From a virus: 61,555 bases of DNA. Position 1 is the first letter of the stretch. Each line of letters begins with the position of its first letter. The stretch spans positions 1 through 61,555 of IMG/VR virus record IMGVR_UViG_3300032246_000804; one strand, written 5' to 3'. A model generated the notes under the pieces. It worked only from the letters and a program-made list of their open reading frames with translations, searched no databases and was not told where the DNA came from. The position numbers were made by a program, and so were the translations under genes. Below are positions 19,960-28,921 of this stretch, in pieces.

Positions 19960-21297
19960 ATGTATATGACAGAAGAACTACAAAAGAAATGGGCTCCAGT
20001 TCTAGAACATTCAGAACTAACGTCCATTACCGACCCATACAAGAAAGCAGTTACTGCTCTTGTTTTGGAAAACCAACACCAAGCAATGCGTCAAGACCGT
20101 CAGGCTTTGAACGAAACTTTGTCTGACTCTGGTCCTACAAACGTTGCTGGTGGTATCTCTAACTTTGACCCAATCTTAATCAGCTTGGTTCGTCGTTCAT
20201 TGCCTAATCTAATTGCTTATGACGTTGCTGGTGTTCAACCAATGACTGGTCCTACAGGTTTGATTTTCGCAATGCGCGCTCGTTACAATGCTCAAGGTTC
20301 AGGCAATGCAGAAGCATTCTACAACGAAGCTAACACTGTATTCTCTGGCAGCAGCTCTGCACAAAACCCATACGGTTTCACAGGCAACACAACCACAGAT
20401 ACTGCAACTACTTTCCAAAACAACGTTCTTGCTGGTTCTAATACTACTACAGGTATTGCAATCCCAACAGCGAACGCTGAATTGTTAGGTTCAGAAGCAG
20501 GTGCAGCATTCCAACAAATGGCATTCTCTATTGAGAAAGTTACTGTTACTGCTCAAAGCCGTGCGTTGAAAGCTGAATACTCACTAGAACTTGCACAAGA
20601 CTTGAAAGCTATCCACGGTTTGGATGCTGAAACAGAATTGAGCAACATTCTTTCTACTGAGATTCTTGCTGAAATCAACCGTGAAGTTATCCGTACAATC
20701 TACAACGTAGCAAAAATTGGTGCTCAGTACGGTACAACAACCGCAGGTTACTTTGACTTAGATACAGACTCTAACGGCCGTTGGTCTGTAGAACGTTTCA
20801 AAGGTTTGATTTTCCAAGTTGAGCGTGATGCAAACGTAATTGCAAAACAAACTCGTCGCGGTAAAGGTAACGTAATGATCGTTTCTTCAGATGTTGCTTC
20901 TGCAATGGCAATGGCTGGCGTTCTTTCTTACACACCTGCTCTACAGGCTGATTTGCAAGTTGATGACACTGGTAATACCTTCGCAGGTTTGTTACACGGT
21001 CGTATCAAAGTGTACATCGATCCATACTATGGTGGTTACACATCTAACCAAGAGTTGGTGACAATCGGTTATAAGGGTTCTTCTCCTTATGACGCTGGTC
21101 TATTCTACTGCCCATACGTTCCTCTACAAATGGTTCGTGCAGTTGACCAGTTCACATTCCAACCAAAGATTGGTTTCAAGACTCGTTACGGCATGGTTGC
21201 AAACCCATTTGCTGAAGGTCTAACTGCTGGTAACGGCCGTTTGAACTCTCAGTCAAACGTGTACTACCGTTTGTTCGCAGTTAAGAACCTAATGTAA
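19960..21297 (+). CDS. gp23: Major capsid protein gp23
   Basis: A 445-residue HK97-fold capsid protein. The family signature VRRSLPNLIAYDVAGVQPMTGPTG-type block begins near residue 70, and the C-terminus has GFKTRYGMVANPF. The N-terminal ~52 residues look like the delta domain, with LNE at 50-52 fitting the gp21 L-x-E cleavage rule. It is shorter than T4 gp23 (521), as in many environmental T4-like phages. Codon use is visibly richer in C-ending codons than neighbours, as expected for the most highly expressed gene. A strong terminator follows. Confidence 0.97.
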   Translation: MYMTEELQKKWAPVLEHSELTSITDPYKKAVTALVLENQHQAMRQDRQALNETLSDSGPTNVAGGISNFDPILISLVRRSLPNLIAYDVAGVQPMTGPTGLIFAMRARYNAQGSGNAEAFYNEANTVFSGSSSAQNPYGFTGNTTTDTATTFQNNVLAGSNTTTGIAIPTANAELLGSEAGAAFQQMAFSIEKVTVTAQSRALKAEYSLELAQDLKAIHGLDAETELSNILSTEILAEINREVIRTIYNVAKIGAQYGTTTAGYFDLDTDSNGRWSVERFKGLIFQVERDANVIAKQTRRGKGNVMIVSSDVASAMAMAGVLSYTPALQADLQVDDTGNTFAGLLHGRIKVYIDPYYGGYTSNQELVTIGYKGSSPYDAGLFYCPYVPLQMVRAVDQFTFQPKIGFKTRYGMVANPFAEGLTAGNGRLNSQSNVYYRLFAVKNLM

Positions 21298-21331
21298 TTA
21301 GGACTTAAAGCCTCCATTAAGAGAGGCACTT

Positions 21332-21360
21332 AAAAAGGGACTTTCGAGTCCCTTTTTTTT
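21332..21360 (+). terminator. Strong intrinsic terminator after gp23
   Basis: AAAAAGGGACT (21332-21342) pairs perfectly with AGTCCCTTTTT (21347-21357) around TTCG, followed by more T. A smaller hairpin (GCCTC 21310-21314 / GAGGC 21323-21327) precedes it. Confidence 0.95.
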
Positions 21361-21364
21361 GGCG

Positions 21365-21372
21365 CCTAAATA
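21365..21372 (+). promoter_or_regulatory. Late promoter -10-like motif CCTAAATA
   Basis: It lies directly after the capsid terminator, 29 bases before the next gene, and has the TAAATA core. Confidence 0.5.
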
Positions 21373-21400
21373 GTTGTATGTTATTTTTTAAGGATGTCGA

Positions 21401-21607
21401 ATGTTTAAGTTTATCAAATCTTTTTTTACAAAAAAAACTCCAGAGGTTGCACCTATTGTAGAAGAACCAAAAGTTTTACCTGAAGTTTCAAATCCTATTA
21501 TTCATACTATGGTAATTACAGCAGAAGATTCTAAGCATATTGTTGCTGAACCTGCAAGGCCTGAAAAGAAAAAACGCAAATCAACTAAACCAAAACAAGA
21601 AAAATAA
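21401..21607 (+). CDS. Small basic protein of unknown function
   Basis: A 68-residue protein. The N-terminus is hydrophobic and basic (FKFIKSFFTKK) and the C-terminus is Lys-rich (KKKRKSTKPKQEK). It is preceded by AAGGA and its stop overlaps the next start (TAATG). It is probably a late gene because the late motif is its only visible promoter. Function is unknown. Confidence 0.6.
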   Translation: MFKFIKSFFTKKTPEVAPIVEEPKVLPEVSNPIIHTMVITAEDSKHIVAEPARPEKKKRKSTKPKQEK

Positions 21608-22134
21608 TGACTGCATTATTAAGAACTCCTAGTAATACAAACTTACTGCAACCTTCCAAGTTTATCTTGGCATTCAATCGTTTGCCAACGGTTCAGTTTT
21701 TTTGTCAAGAAGCTAATTTACCAGGAGTAACACTTGGTGCAACAGAGTTTGCAACGCCCTTACGTGATGTACCTATTGCAGGGAATAAATTGTCTTACAA
21801 TGAATTTGATATAACTTTTATGGTAGATGAAGAATTAAAATCTTGGAATGAACTGTATAAATGGTTGTTGGCAATTGGTTCTCCAAAAAGTATGAATGAG
21901 AGACAATCACTAAACAGTAAACAAAATGCAAATTCAACAGAATATAGTTATTATTCCGATTCGTCTTTAACGATTATGTCTGCCCTAAATAATCCGTTAT
22001 TGAGAGTAAACTTTCAAAGAATGTTTCCTATTTCTATTTCAGACATCAAATTTGATACACAATTAAGTGCTGATACGATTGTAACTGCAACTGCAACATT
22101 TCAATATGAGTTTTTTGAAATAACACCTGCTTAA
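21607..22134 (+). CDS. Tail-tube-fold protein in the gp3 position (tail completion candidate)
   Basis: A 175-residue protein that aligns by eye along its length with gp19 in this window: PSKFILAFNRLP / EANLPGVTLG / AGNKLSYNEFDITFMVDEEL / MFPISISDIKFD / ATFQYEFFE. It therefore seems to have the tail-tube fold. In T4-like relatives the gene after the capsid is often gp3, which caps the tube (T4 gp3, 176 residues). It could instead be a baseplate tube-initiator protein (gp48/54-like). Confidence 0.6.
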   Translation: MTALLRTPSNTNLLQPSKFILAFNRLPTVQFFCQEANLPGVTLGATEFATPLRDVPIAGNKLSYNEFDITFMVDEELKSWNELYKWLLAIGSPKSMNERQSLNSKQNANSTEYSYYSDSSLTIMSALNNPLLRVNFQRMFPISISDIKFDTQLSADTIVTATATFQYEFFEITPA

Positions 22135-22151
22135 CTTTAACTTTTTATATT

Positions 22152-22586
22152 ATGGAAAACCTTGAACAAATTTTAGAATACTGGACAGCCGATTCTGACA
22201 TAGACCAAACAGAACCAGGCAAAGAACTTTTAAAGATTCCAAAACTACACAACAAGTATTTGTCTTTACTTACTAAGCACAAAATTGCCTCAAAGAGGGT
22301 TCATTTTGATTACATGCGTATGCGTAAGATTAAATACGAATACTATTCTGGTAAAATGGACAAAGATGAATTGGAAAAGTACGGATGGCAACAGTTTGGT
22401 TATACACTCAAATCTGATATGCCGACTTATCTAGAATCTGACAATGACCTAATCAAGTTATTGGAAAAGAAAATTTACCATGAAGAAGTGGTATCTGTTG
22501 TTGAATCTATTATGGGTGAACTCAAACAAAGAACTTGGCAACTAAGAGAGTATATTGCATGGGAGAGATTCATTGGAGGACAATAA
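22152..22586 (+). CDS. uvsY: Recombination mediator UvsY
   Basis: A 144-residue protein (T4 UvsY 137) next to uvsW, as in T4. It shows the family pattern of a small helical, charged protein: LEQILEYWTADSDID at the start, HNKYLSLLTKHK, RMRKIKYEYYSGKMDKDELEK and a C-terminal QRTWQLREYIAWERFI helix needed for hexamerisation. UvsY loads UvsX recombinase onto gp32-covered single-stranded DNA. Its 3' end overlaps the longest form of uvsW. Confidence 0.9.
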   Translation: MENLEQILEYWTADSDIDQTEPGKELLKIPKLHNKYLSLLTKHKIASKRVHFDYMRMRKIKYEYYSGKMDKDELEKYGWQQFGYTLKSDMPTYLESDNDLIKLLEKKIYHEEVVSVVESIMGELKQRTWQLREYIAWERFIGGQ

Positions 22587-24090
22587 CCATGTATTTTTAT
22601 CCAAAGTAAATGAAGTTTACATGAGGATAAAATGTGAGAAGCACATTGCACAAGAGATTTCTGAATTTTTTACATTCTTTGTTCCAGGACACCAGTTCGT
22701 TCCTGCGTTTCGTAACAGAATATGGGATGGAAAGATTAGACTTTTTGATTTAAGAAATGGCCAGTTGTACATTGGCTTATTAAATTACTTAGAAGAATTT
22801 TGTGAGTCTAGAGATTACACAATTGGCTATCATGAGAATGCGGCATACTTGGGTATTGAAAATGAATTTTCTGTATATCATGCCAAAAAATTTGCATCTA
22901 ATTTAAACCTGCATTCTCGTGGTAAAAAGATTGAAATACGGGATCATCAGGTGGATGCATTATGCCATGCAATGCAGAAGCGTAGGACATTATTATTATC
23001 TCCAACAGCATCAGGTAAATCATTGATTATATACTTGTTAGTTAGACAGTTACTGGATTATAAAAACTTCAAAGGGTTGATTATTGTTCCAACAACATCT
23101 TTAGTTGAACAGTTATATTCAGACTTTGCAGATTATTCCAGTGAAAATGATTTTGATGTTACTCAAACAGTACATAGAATATATCAGGGCAAAGATAAAA
23201 ACTCAGAATCCGCAAAACTGTATATCTCTACATGGCAATCATTATATCAAATGCCTGCAAGTTATTTTGAACAATTTGATTATGTTATTGGTGATGAAGC
23301 GCATTTATTCAAAGCTCAATCACTTACATCGATACTAACATCATGTATTAACGCCCAATATCGTGTAGGACTAACTGGAACACTTGACGGCACCAAAACA
23401 CACAAGTTAGTACTAGAAGGACTTTTCGGTTCAACCAAGCGTGTTATAACGACAAAAGAATTAATAGACAAGAATGAATTATCTAAATTTGAAATAAAAT
23501 GTTTAATTTTGAAACATCCAGATGAGATTTGCCTAGAAATGAAGGACAAAGACTACCAGGCTGAAATACAATATCTAATTGCAAACGAACAGCGGAATAA
23601 ATTCATTAAGAATCTTGCGGTTAGTTTAGGTAATAATACACTTATATTATATCAAATGGTTGCCAAACATGGACAAATCCTCTATGATATGATTAAGAAC
23701 ACCGAGAAAATTGGTGATCGAAAAGTCTTTTTCATTTCAGGTAAAACGGAAACGGAAGACAGAGAAAGTATTCGTAAAATTATGGAGACAGAAAATGATG
23801 CTATCGTTGTTGCTTCTTTTGGCACTTTTAGTACCGGAATTAACATTAGGAATTTACATAACATTATATTTGCATCTCCTTCAAAGTCAAGGATTCGCAA
23901 TTTGCAATCAATTGGAAGAGGGCTTCGGCAATCTGAAGGTAAAGAAGTAGCCACACTATATGATATTGCAGATGATTTACGTTATAAGAAACATATGAAT
24001 TTTACATTAAAACACTTTGTTGAAAGAGTGAAAATATATACAGATGAAAAGTTTCCTTTTAAGACCTATAAAATAGGATTGAAAAAATGA
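22555..24090 (+). CDS. uvsW: DNA/RNA helicase UvsW
   Basis: A superfamily-2 helicase of up to 511 residues (T4 UvsW 587). Walker A is SPTASGKS near residue 148, motif II is DEAH near residue 245, motif III LTGT follows, and motif VI is QSIGRGLRQ near 460. The N-terminal DNA-binding domain has FxPxFRxxxWDGKIRLFDL. It unwinds R-loops and branched DNA and controls the switch in replication initiation. The start is uncertain: 22555 overlaps uvsY, 22621 is the next ATG, and a well-spaced ATG at 22589 is out of frame. Confidence 0.9.
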   Translation: MHGRDSLEDNNHVFLSKVNEVYMRIKCEKHIAQEISEFFTFFVPGHQFVPAFRNRIWDGKIRLFDLRNGQLYIGLLNYLEEFCESRDYTIGYHENAAYLGIENEFSVYHAKKFASNLNLHSRGKKIEIRDHQVDALCHAMQKRRTLLLSPTASGKSLIIYLLVRQLLDYKNFKGLIIVPTTSLVEQLYSDFADYSSENDFDVTQTVHRIYQGKDKNSESAKLYISTWQSLYQMPASYFEQFDYVIGDEAHLFKAQSLTSILTSCINAQYRVGLTGTLDGTKTHKLVLEGLFGSTKRVITTKELIDKNELSKFEIKCLILKHPDEICLEMKDKDYQAEIQYLIANEQRNKFIKNLAVSLGNNTLILYQMVAKHGQILYDMIKNTEKIGDRKVFFISGKTETEDRESIRKIMETENDAIVVASFGTFSTGINIRNLHNIIFASPSKSRIRNLQSIGRGLRQSEGKEVATLYDIADDLRYKKHMNFTLKHFVERVKIYTDEKFPFKTYKIGLKK

Positions 24091-24452
24091 TTAGAATAGC
24101 CAGACTAGTTGAAGGCAGCGATGTTGTGTCAGAAATAGAAGAAATCATGGAAGGCGAATTTCTATTTACTAATCCTATGGCATTCTCTATTCAAAATAGA
24201 GGAATTGCATCACATATAACTTTGGCTTTTTTCTTGCCTCAAGCATTTATAGAAAAAAATGAAATGATTTTGTCAAAAAAAGACATATTGTTTTTTCTTA
24301 GTCCAAAAGAAGAATTCTGCGAATATTATGAAAACTCTGTGAACCAATACTATGAAATGGAAAAAGAAGAAAGACCTATGTCTGAAAATTTAAAAGACAT
24401 AATGTTAAAAGCCTTTATTGATTTGGATCCAGAAGAAAAGGTAATTCATTAA
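24087..24452 (+). CDS. Small protein with an LSm-like N-terminal pattern
   Basis: A 121-residue protein overlapping uvsW by four bases (ATGA). The first ~55 residues read as a small beta barrel: ARLVEGSDVVSEI, then FLFTNPMAFSIQ and HITLAFFLPQAF, followed by an acidic helical tail with YYENSVNQYYE. The same layout occurs in the 102-residue protein at 42935, so the two may be paralogues. No Sm RNA-binding residues can be assigned with confidence. Confidence 0.5.
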   Translation: MIRIARLVEGSDVVSEIEEIMEGEFLFTNPMAFSIQNRGIASHITLAFFLPQAFIEKNEMILSKKDILFFLSPKEEFCEYYENSVNQYYEMEKEERPMSENLKDIMLKAFIDLDPEEKVIH

Positions 24453-24523
24453 TTTCAATGGTCAACACCGGGAGACTAACATTAGTCAAGCCCTTTTGTC
24501 AACACTTATTTTGGTATACTTAC

Positions 24524-25111
24524 ATGAGCTCTAAACATTACATTAACAACGCAACCTTTCTCCAAGAATTATTGGCATATAAAGAGAGAAAGAAAACTAA
24601 TCCAAAAGAACCAATACCAAACTATATTGGTGAATGCTGGATGAAAATTGCCGAAGGATTGTCACACAAGCCTAACTTCATCAGTTATTCCTACAGAGAT
24701 GAAATGATTTCCGATGGTATTGAAAACTGCCTCATGTACTTTGAGAATTTTGATCCATCTAAATCTTCGAATCCATTTGCATACTTCACGCAGATAATTT
24801 ACTTTGCGTTTCTAAGACGTATCCAAAAAGAGAAGAAACAACTGTATATCAAGTATAAATCTACTGCACAGATGGGCATTCTAGATGACCACGAAATGGT
24901 TGATGGTGACACAGGATCATCAAAACAGTTTGAACTTTATGATAACATTGCCGAATTTATTGAGACATATGAGATAAGTCAATCCAAAAAGAAAGCAGAC
25001 AAGAAACTTGCCAAGAAGCCAAAGGGAATCGAAGCTTTCTTAGAAGGACCAGGCGAATTGGAAATAAACTTATTGGAAAATGAATTTGTTAATTTTGAAG
25101 AAGAACTATAG
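24524..25111 (+). CDS. gp55: Late-transcription sigma factor gp55
   Basis: A 195-residue sigma70-related factor (T4 gp55 185). The recognisable core is IAEGLSHKPNFISYSYRDEM, SDGIENCLMYFENFDPSKS and NPFAYFTQIIYFAFLRRIQKE, i.e. the sigma region 2 helices that contact core RNA polymerase and the late -10 element. The C-terminus is acidic; in T4 the gp55 tail binds the clamp gp45. The ATG at 24524 was chosen because family similarity begins there, although the frame is open upstream to 24458. The TAAATA motifs across this window are its likely targets. Confidence 0.92.
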   Translation: MSSKHYINNATFLQELLAYKERKKTNPKEPIPNYIGECWMKIAEGLSHKPNFISYSYRDEMISDGIENCLMYFENFDPSKSSNPFAYFTQIIYFAFLRRIQKEKKQLYIKYKSTAQMGILDDHEMVDGDTGSSKQFELYDNIAEFIETYEISQSKKKADKKLAKKPKGIEAFLEGPGELEINLLENEFVNFEEEL

Positions 25112-25116
25112 AAATT

Positions 25117-25125
25117 TGGTATAAT
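25117..25125 (+). promoter_or_regulatory. Extended -10 promoter candidate TGGTATAAT
   Basis: A TGn extended -10 element lies 20 bases before the ATG at 25146. A weak -35 (TTGAAG, 25095-25100) has 19-base spacing. Confidence 0.4.
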
Positions 25126-25145
25126 TGAAAAAAAGAATTGACAAA

Positions 25146-25574
25146 ATGAATCTTTTAGATTACAATGAGCATAACCTTGCCATAATTTCTGGATTAATAC
25201 TTAAAAACCTAACCTATGACCTGTTACCTAGGAAATGGTGGGGTAAGAATTCAACCAATCCATTATTTGGACATTGCCATAATGCTACTGGTTGTTTATA
25301 TAAAGTTTTTGGTCATAAAGCAATGCACGCTTATAGGGCTTTAGACCAAGAAGGTATATGGCACTGGTGGGCAATAGATAAAGAGAACAAGATTATTGAT
25401 TTGACGGCTGCACAATATACAAGTAGAGGAAAGAATCCTCCTTATGCAGAGGGCAACAAAGCTAGTTTACTTGGTTTTGAATACCGTAAAAGAGTTGTAA
25501 GACTTACAGATAGGGTGATGTGTGAATATGAAGGCAGCGATAATAACGGATCAGCACTATGGAGCAAGGAATGA
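25146..25574 (+). CDS. Conserved protein of unknown function with possible Cys-His-Asp triad
   Basis: A 142-residue protein between gp55 and gp47. Notable spots are GHCHNATGCLYKVFGHKAMHAYRA, with Cys in an Asn/Ala-rich helix start, then GIWHWWAIDKENKIIDLTAAQY. The order Cys, His, Asp/Asn with an H-W-W-A-I-D strand resembles papain/transglutaminase-like folds, but this is inference only. ATG 25146 is preferred to the upstream TTG. The 3' end overlaps gp47. Confidence 0.5.
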   Translation: MNLLDYNEHNLAIISGLILKNLTYDLLPRKWWGKNSTNPLFGHCHNATGCLYKVFGHKAMHAYRALDQEGIWHWWAIDKENKIIDLTAAQYTSRGKNPPYAEGNKASLLGFEYRKRVVRLTDRVMCEYEGSDNNGSALWSKE

Positions 25575-26598
25575 CTCCATTCATTTTTTGGACTACTATG
25601 AAAAATTTTATAAAGATACTTTCTTTCCTACTATTGATGTTTGTGGCATACGAACTGTACTCATTCTTGGAGATACTTTTGACCGCAGAAAGTATATCAA
25701 CTTTTACTCCCTAAAAAGAACAAAAGAAATGTTCTTTGATCCTCTTGTAGAAAGAGGTATTGAAGTACACATGTTAGCAGGCAATCATGACACATACTTT
25801 AAAAATACCAATGATGTTAACTCTGTAGATTTGTTATTGAAAGAATATGGCAACATCAATGTGATTGATTCACCTTCTGAAATTTATGTTGGTCCACATA
25901 AGATTTGTATGATGCCTTGGATTTGTCCAGAGAATTATGGTGATTCTATGGATATGTTAAAAGAAACTGATGCAAGTATATGCATGGGTCATTTTGAAAT
26001 TGCAGGATTTGCCATGCATCGTGGCATGCCATCTGAAGAAGGATTAAATCGTGAATTATTCCGAAAGTTTACACATACTTTTAGTGGTCATTATCACCAT
26101 AAATCTAATGCTAACGACATATATTATCTTGGAAATCCGTACGAACTTACTTGGCAAGATTATAATGATGAAAGAGGTTTTCACATCTTTGATTTTGAAA
26201 GTAAAGAACTTGATTTCTATAAAAATCCTAACATAATGTTCCACAAAATTGTCTATGATGATAAAACACAATCAATCCAAGACATTATGACAAAAGACGT
26301 AAGTAAGTATACCAGCACATATGTGAAAGTTGTTGCTGTTAACAAAACGAATCCGTACTTGTTTGACCAACTTATGAACAAGTTGTATATGGTAAATCCA
26401 CTCGATATTACCATTGTAGAAGATGCATTAGACTTGACAGAAGGCGTGGAAAATGATAACATCGATGAAGCGGAAGACACAGTGACCATCATTAATAAGT
26501 ATGTTGATGCACTGGAGAATTCTGGTATTGATAACAATAAATTAAAAAATATGTTAAAAGAACTTTATGTTGAGGCATTGAATCTAGAGCAAACATGA
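25528..26598 (+). CDS. gp47: Recombination endonuclease subunit gp47 (Mre11-like)
   Basis: About 356 residues (T4 gp47 339). Metallophosphoesterase motifs are DQHYG near residue 9, GDTFDRRK near 48, AGNHD near 82, GHFE near 152 and SGHYHHK near 186. It forms the Mre11-Rad50-like nuclease with gp46, which resects DNA ends for recombination-dependent replication. A GTG at 25522 gives two more residues. Its stop overlaps the gp46 start (ATGA). Confidence 0.95.
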   Translation: MKAAIITDQHYGARNDSIHFLDYYEKFYKDTFFPTIDVCGIRTVLILGDTFDRRKYINFYSLKRTKEMFFDPLVERGIEVHMLAGNHDTYFKNTNDVNSVDLLLKEYGNINVIDSPSEIYVGPHKICMMPWICPENYGDSMDMLKETDASICMGHFEIAGFAMHRGMPSEEGLNRELFRKFTHTFSGHYHHKSNANDIYYLGNPYELTWQDYNDERGFHIFDFESKELDFYKNPNIMFHKIVYDDKTQSIQDIMTKDVSKYTSTYVKVVAVNKTNPYLFDQLMNKLYMVNPLDITIVEDALDLTEGVENDNIDEAEDTVTIINKYVDALENSGIDNNKLKNMLKELYVEALNLEQT

Positions 26599-28310
26599 TT
26601 ACTTTTCAGACCATCAGATGGAAGAACTTATTGTCCACAGGCAATAGCTTTACCGAAATCAAACTTGATAAATCTCCAAATACTTTAATCATCGGCAATA
26701 ATGGTGCAGGTAAAAGTACTATTTTGGATGCCTTATGTTTTGGTTTGTTCGGTAAGCCTTTTCGTAAAATTAACAAACCAAATCTTGTAAACTCAATTAA
26801 CAATACGGATGCTGTAGTAGAAGTTGAATTTACTATTGGTAAAAAATCATACAAGATTGTTCGTGGTATTAAACCAAATACATTCGAAATATATTGTAAT
26901 TCAGTTTTATTGAATCAAGATGCCAAGTCAAGAGACTATCAAGAATTTTTAGAAAAATCAATTCTAAAGTTTAACTATAAATCTTTTACTCAAATTGTTA
27001 TTCTTGGGTCTGCATCATTTGTTCCTTTCATGCAATTGTCTCCAGCTGACCGCAGGACAATCATAGAAGAGCTGCTTGATATACAAATTTTTACATCAAT
27101 GAATGGTATTATCAAGGACCGAATGGCCGGTATAAAAGAATCCACAACAAAAACAAAGTATGCAATTGAGTTGACTACAGAAAAGATAAAGTTACAAGAA
27201 CAAAACATTGAAGAACATAAGAAAAACAACGAAGAAGAAGTTGCAAAAAAACAACAAGAAATTGTTGAAAATGAACAAACAATGTTTAAATTGAACAAAG
27301 ACATTGAACTTATTTCTAGACATATTAGTAAACTATCTGATAAAATTATTGATAAATCAGATGTAGAAAAAAGAAACAAGAAGTTTGTACAGCTTGAAGC
27401 TAAAATGGCATCTACTTATTTAAAAGTGGAAAAAGACATTCAATTTTATGAACACAATGATGATTGTCCTACTTGTAAACAGGTTATTACGGCCGATTGG
27501 AAGACTTCACAAGTAGAAGAAAAACAAAAAAAGAAAACAGAAATAGAAGATGCTCTGAAAACTATTACAGATGAAATGTTCAAACTCACAACAAGGACTA
27601 ATCAGATTGCAAGTATTAACAAACATATTAATGAACATCAAAATGAAATTGTTAAACACAATTCCACAATTATAGCAATTAATCGTTATATCGTTAAGTT
27701 GAATAAAGAAATTTTGGAGTTGAGTAAACGAAAAGACAATCTAACAAATGAAGATGAAAAATTAAAGCAACTAGGATTAGAGTTGGCAAAATTAAACAAA
27801 GAACAAGAAGATTTGTCGATTGATAAACATTACCATGAGTACGCCGCTTCTTTGTTGAAAGACAATGGTATCAAAACCAAAATCATTAAACAATATTTGC
27901 CAATTATAAACAAGTTTGTGAACAAGTATTTGAAAGCTATGGACTTCTTTGTTAACTTTAATCTAAATGAAAATTTTGAAGAAACAATCAAGTCTAGGCA
28001 TCGTGATGAATTTAGTTACTCAAACTTTTCTGAAGGTGAAAAGATGCGTATAGATTTGGCTTTGTTATTCACTTGGCGACAAATAGCAAAGTTAAAGAAT
28101 TCAACCAATACAAATCTTTTAATACTAGATGAAGTGTTTGATTCTAGCCTAGATACTGTAGGTACAGATGAGTTTTTAAAATTGATACAAGAAATGGGAC
28201 AAGATACAAACATATTTGTTATCAGTCACAAAGGCGACCAACTCTTTGATAAGTTTAGGTCTATCGTTAAATTCGAGAAAAAGAATAACTTCTCACAGGT
28301 GGTAAAATGA
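26595..28310 (+). CDS. gp46: Recombination endonuclease subunit gp46 (Rad50-like)
   Basis: A 571-residue SMC-like ATPase (T4 gp46 560). Walker A is GNNGAGKST at residues 34-42, the Q-loop region is FTQIVILG near 131, the zinc hook is CPTC at residues 291-294 between two coiled coils, the ABC signature is SEGEKMR near 478 and Walker B is LLILDEVFDS near 508. It partners gp47; the four-base overlap implies equal, coupled synthesis. Confidence 0.96.
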   Translation: MITFQTIRWKNLLSTGNSFTEIKLDKSPNTLIIGNNGAGKSTILDALCFGLFGKPFRKINKPNLVNSINNTDAVVEVEFTIGKKSYKIVRGIKPNTFEIYCNSVLLNQDAKSRDYQEFLEKSILKFNYKSFTQIVILGSASFVPFMQLSPADRRTIIEELLDIQIFTSMNGIIKDRMAGIKESTTKTKYAIELTTEKIKLQEQNIEEHKKNNEEEVAKKQQEIVENEQTMFKLNKDIELISRHISKLSDKIIDKSDVEKRNKKFVQLEAKMASTYLKVEKDIQFYEHNDDCPTCKQVITADWKTSQVEEKQKKKTEIEDALKTITDEMFKLTTRTNQIASINKHINEHQNEIVKHNSTIIAINRYIVKLNKEILELSKRKDNLTNEDEKLKQLGLELAKLNKEQEDLSIDKHYHEYAASLLKDNGIKTKIIKQYLPIINKFVNKYLKAMDFFVNFNLNENFEETIKSRHRDEFSYSNFSEGEKMRIDLALLFTWRQIAKLKNSTNTNLLILDEVFDSSLDTVGTDEFLKLIQEMGQDTNIFVISHKGDQLFDKFRSIVKFEKKNNFSQVVK

Positions 28311-28921
28311 GTGAAATATTTAATTATAATACAGAAGAATTAATAAAACCAAAAGTAATACAACAAGAACCTTCCGTTTTTGATTTAGTTCCTGAAAATT
28401 CTCCAATACTTAAACAAGTGATGCCAGAATTTGATTTTACAAAACCTCCAGTTAACCCTAATGAATTTGCTTCTAAATTGGTAGAAACTTGTAAACATCA
28501 CAATGGTTACGGCCTATCTGCAAATCAATGTGGTTATCCATATCGTGTTTTTGTTATGGGCACAGGTGATGATTATGTGGCATTTTTTAATCCAAAGGTT
28601 GTAGAATCCATTGGAGAATCTCATATTGTAGAAGCTTGTTTATCCTTTCCACTGTTAGGTCTTAGAATTACCAGATCAAAAGAAATTGTGGTAGAATACC
28701 AAGATTTTGTTGGTGCCAAACATACCACAAGATTCGATGGCATATCTGCAAGATGTTTTCTCCATGAGCTTGACCACATGAATGGAATAGTGTATACTGA
28801 ACGTGTAAAACCGTTGGCACTAAAGTTTGGATTAGACAAACGCCAGAAAACAATGAAAACTTTTGTTAAGAATCACACCAAATATATGAACGCAATGAAA
28901 AATGGCAAAACCGCAAATTGA
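28307..28921 (+). CDS. def: Peptide deformylase
   Basis: A 204-residue metalloenzyme removing formyl groups from new N-termini. Motif 1 is GYGLSANQCG (residues 67-76), motif 2 is EACLS (109-113) with the metal-binding Cys, and motif 3 is HELDH (153-157) supplying two His ligands and the catalytic Glu. Motif 2 is usually EGCLS and motif 1 usually GLAA, so both vary here, although all ligands are present. Phage deformylases are generally smaller at the C-terminus. It overlaps gp46 by four bases and the next gene by twenty. Confidence 0.9.
   Translation: MSEIFNYNTEELIKPKVIQQEPSVFDLVPENSPILKQVMPEFDFTKPPVNPNEFASKLVETCKHHNGYGLSANQCGYPYRVFVMGTGDDYVAFFNPKVVESIGESHIVEACLSFPLLGLRITRSKEIVVEYQDFVGAKHTTRFDGISARCFLHELDHMNGIVYTERVKPLALKFGLDKRQKTMKTFVKNHTKYMNAMKNGKTAN

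Noticed and set aside
24496-24520. Standard sigma70 promoter for gp55
   Set aside because: TTGTCA and TATACT are only 13 bases apart and the -10 ends three bases before the ATG; kept only as part of a shared motif.
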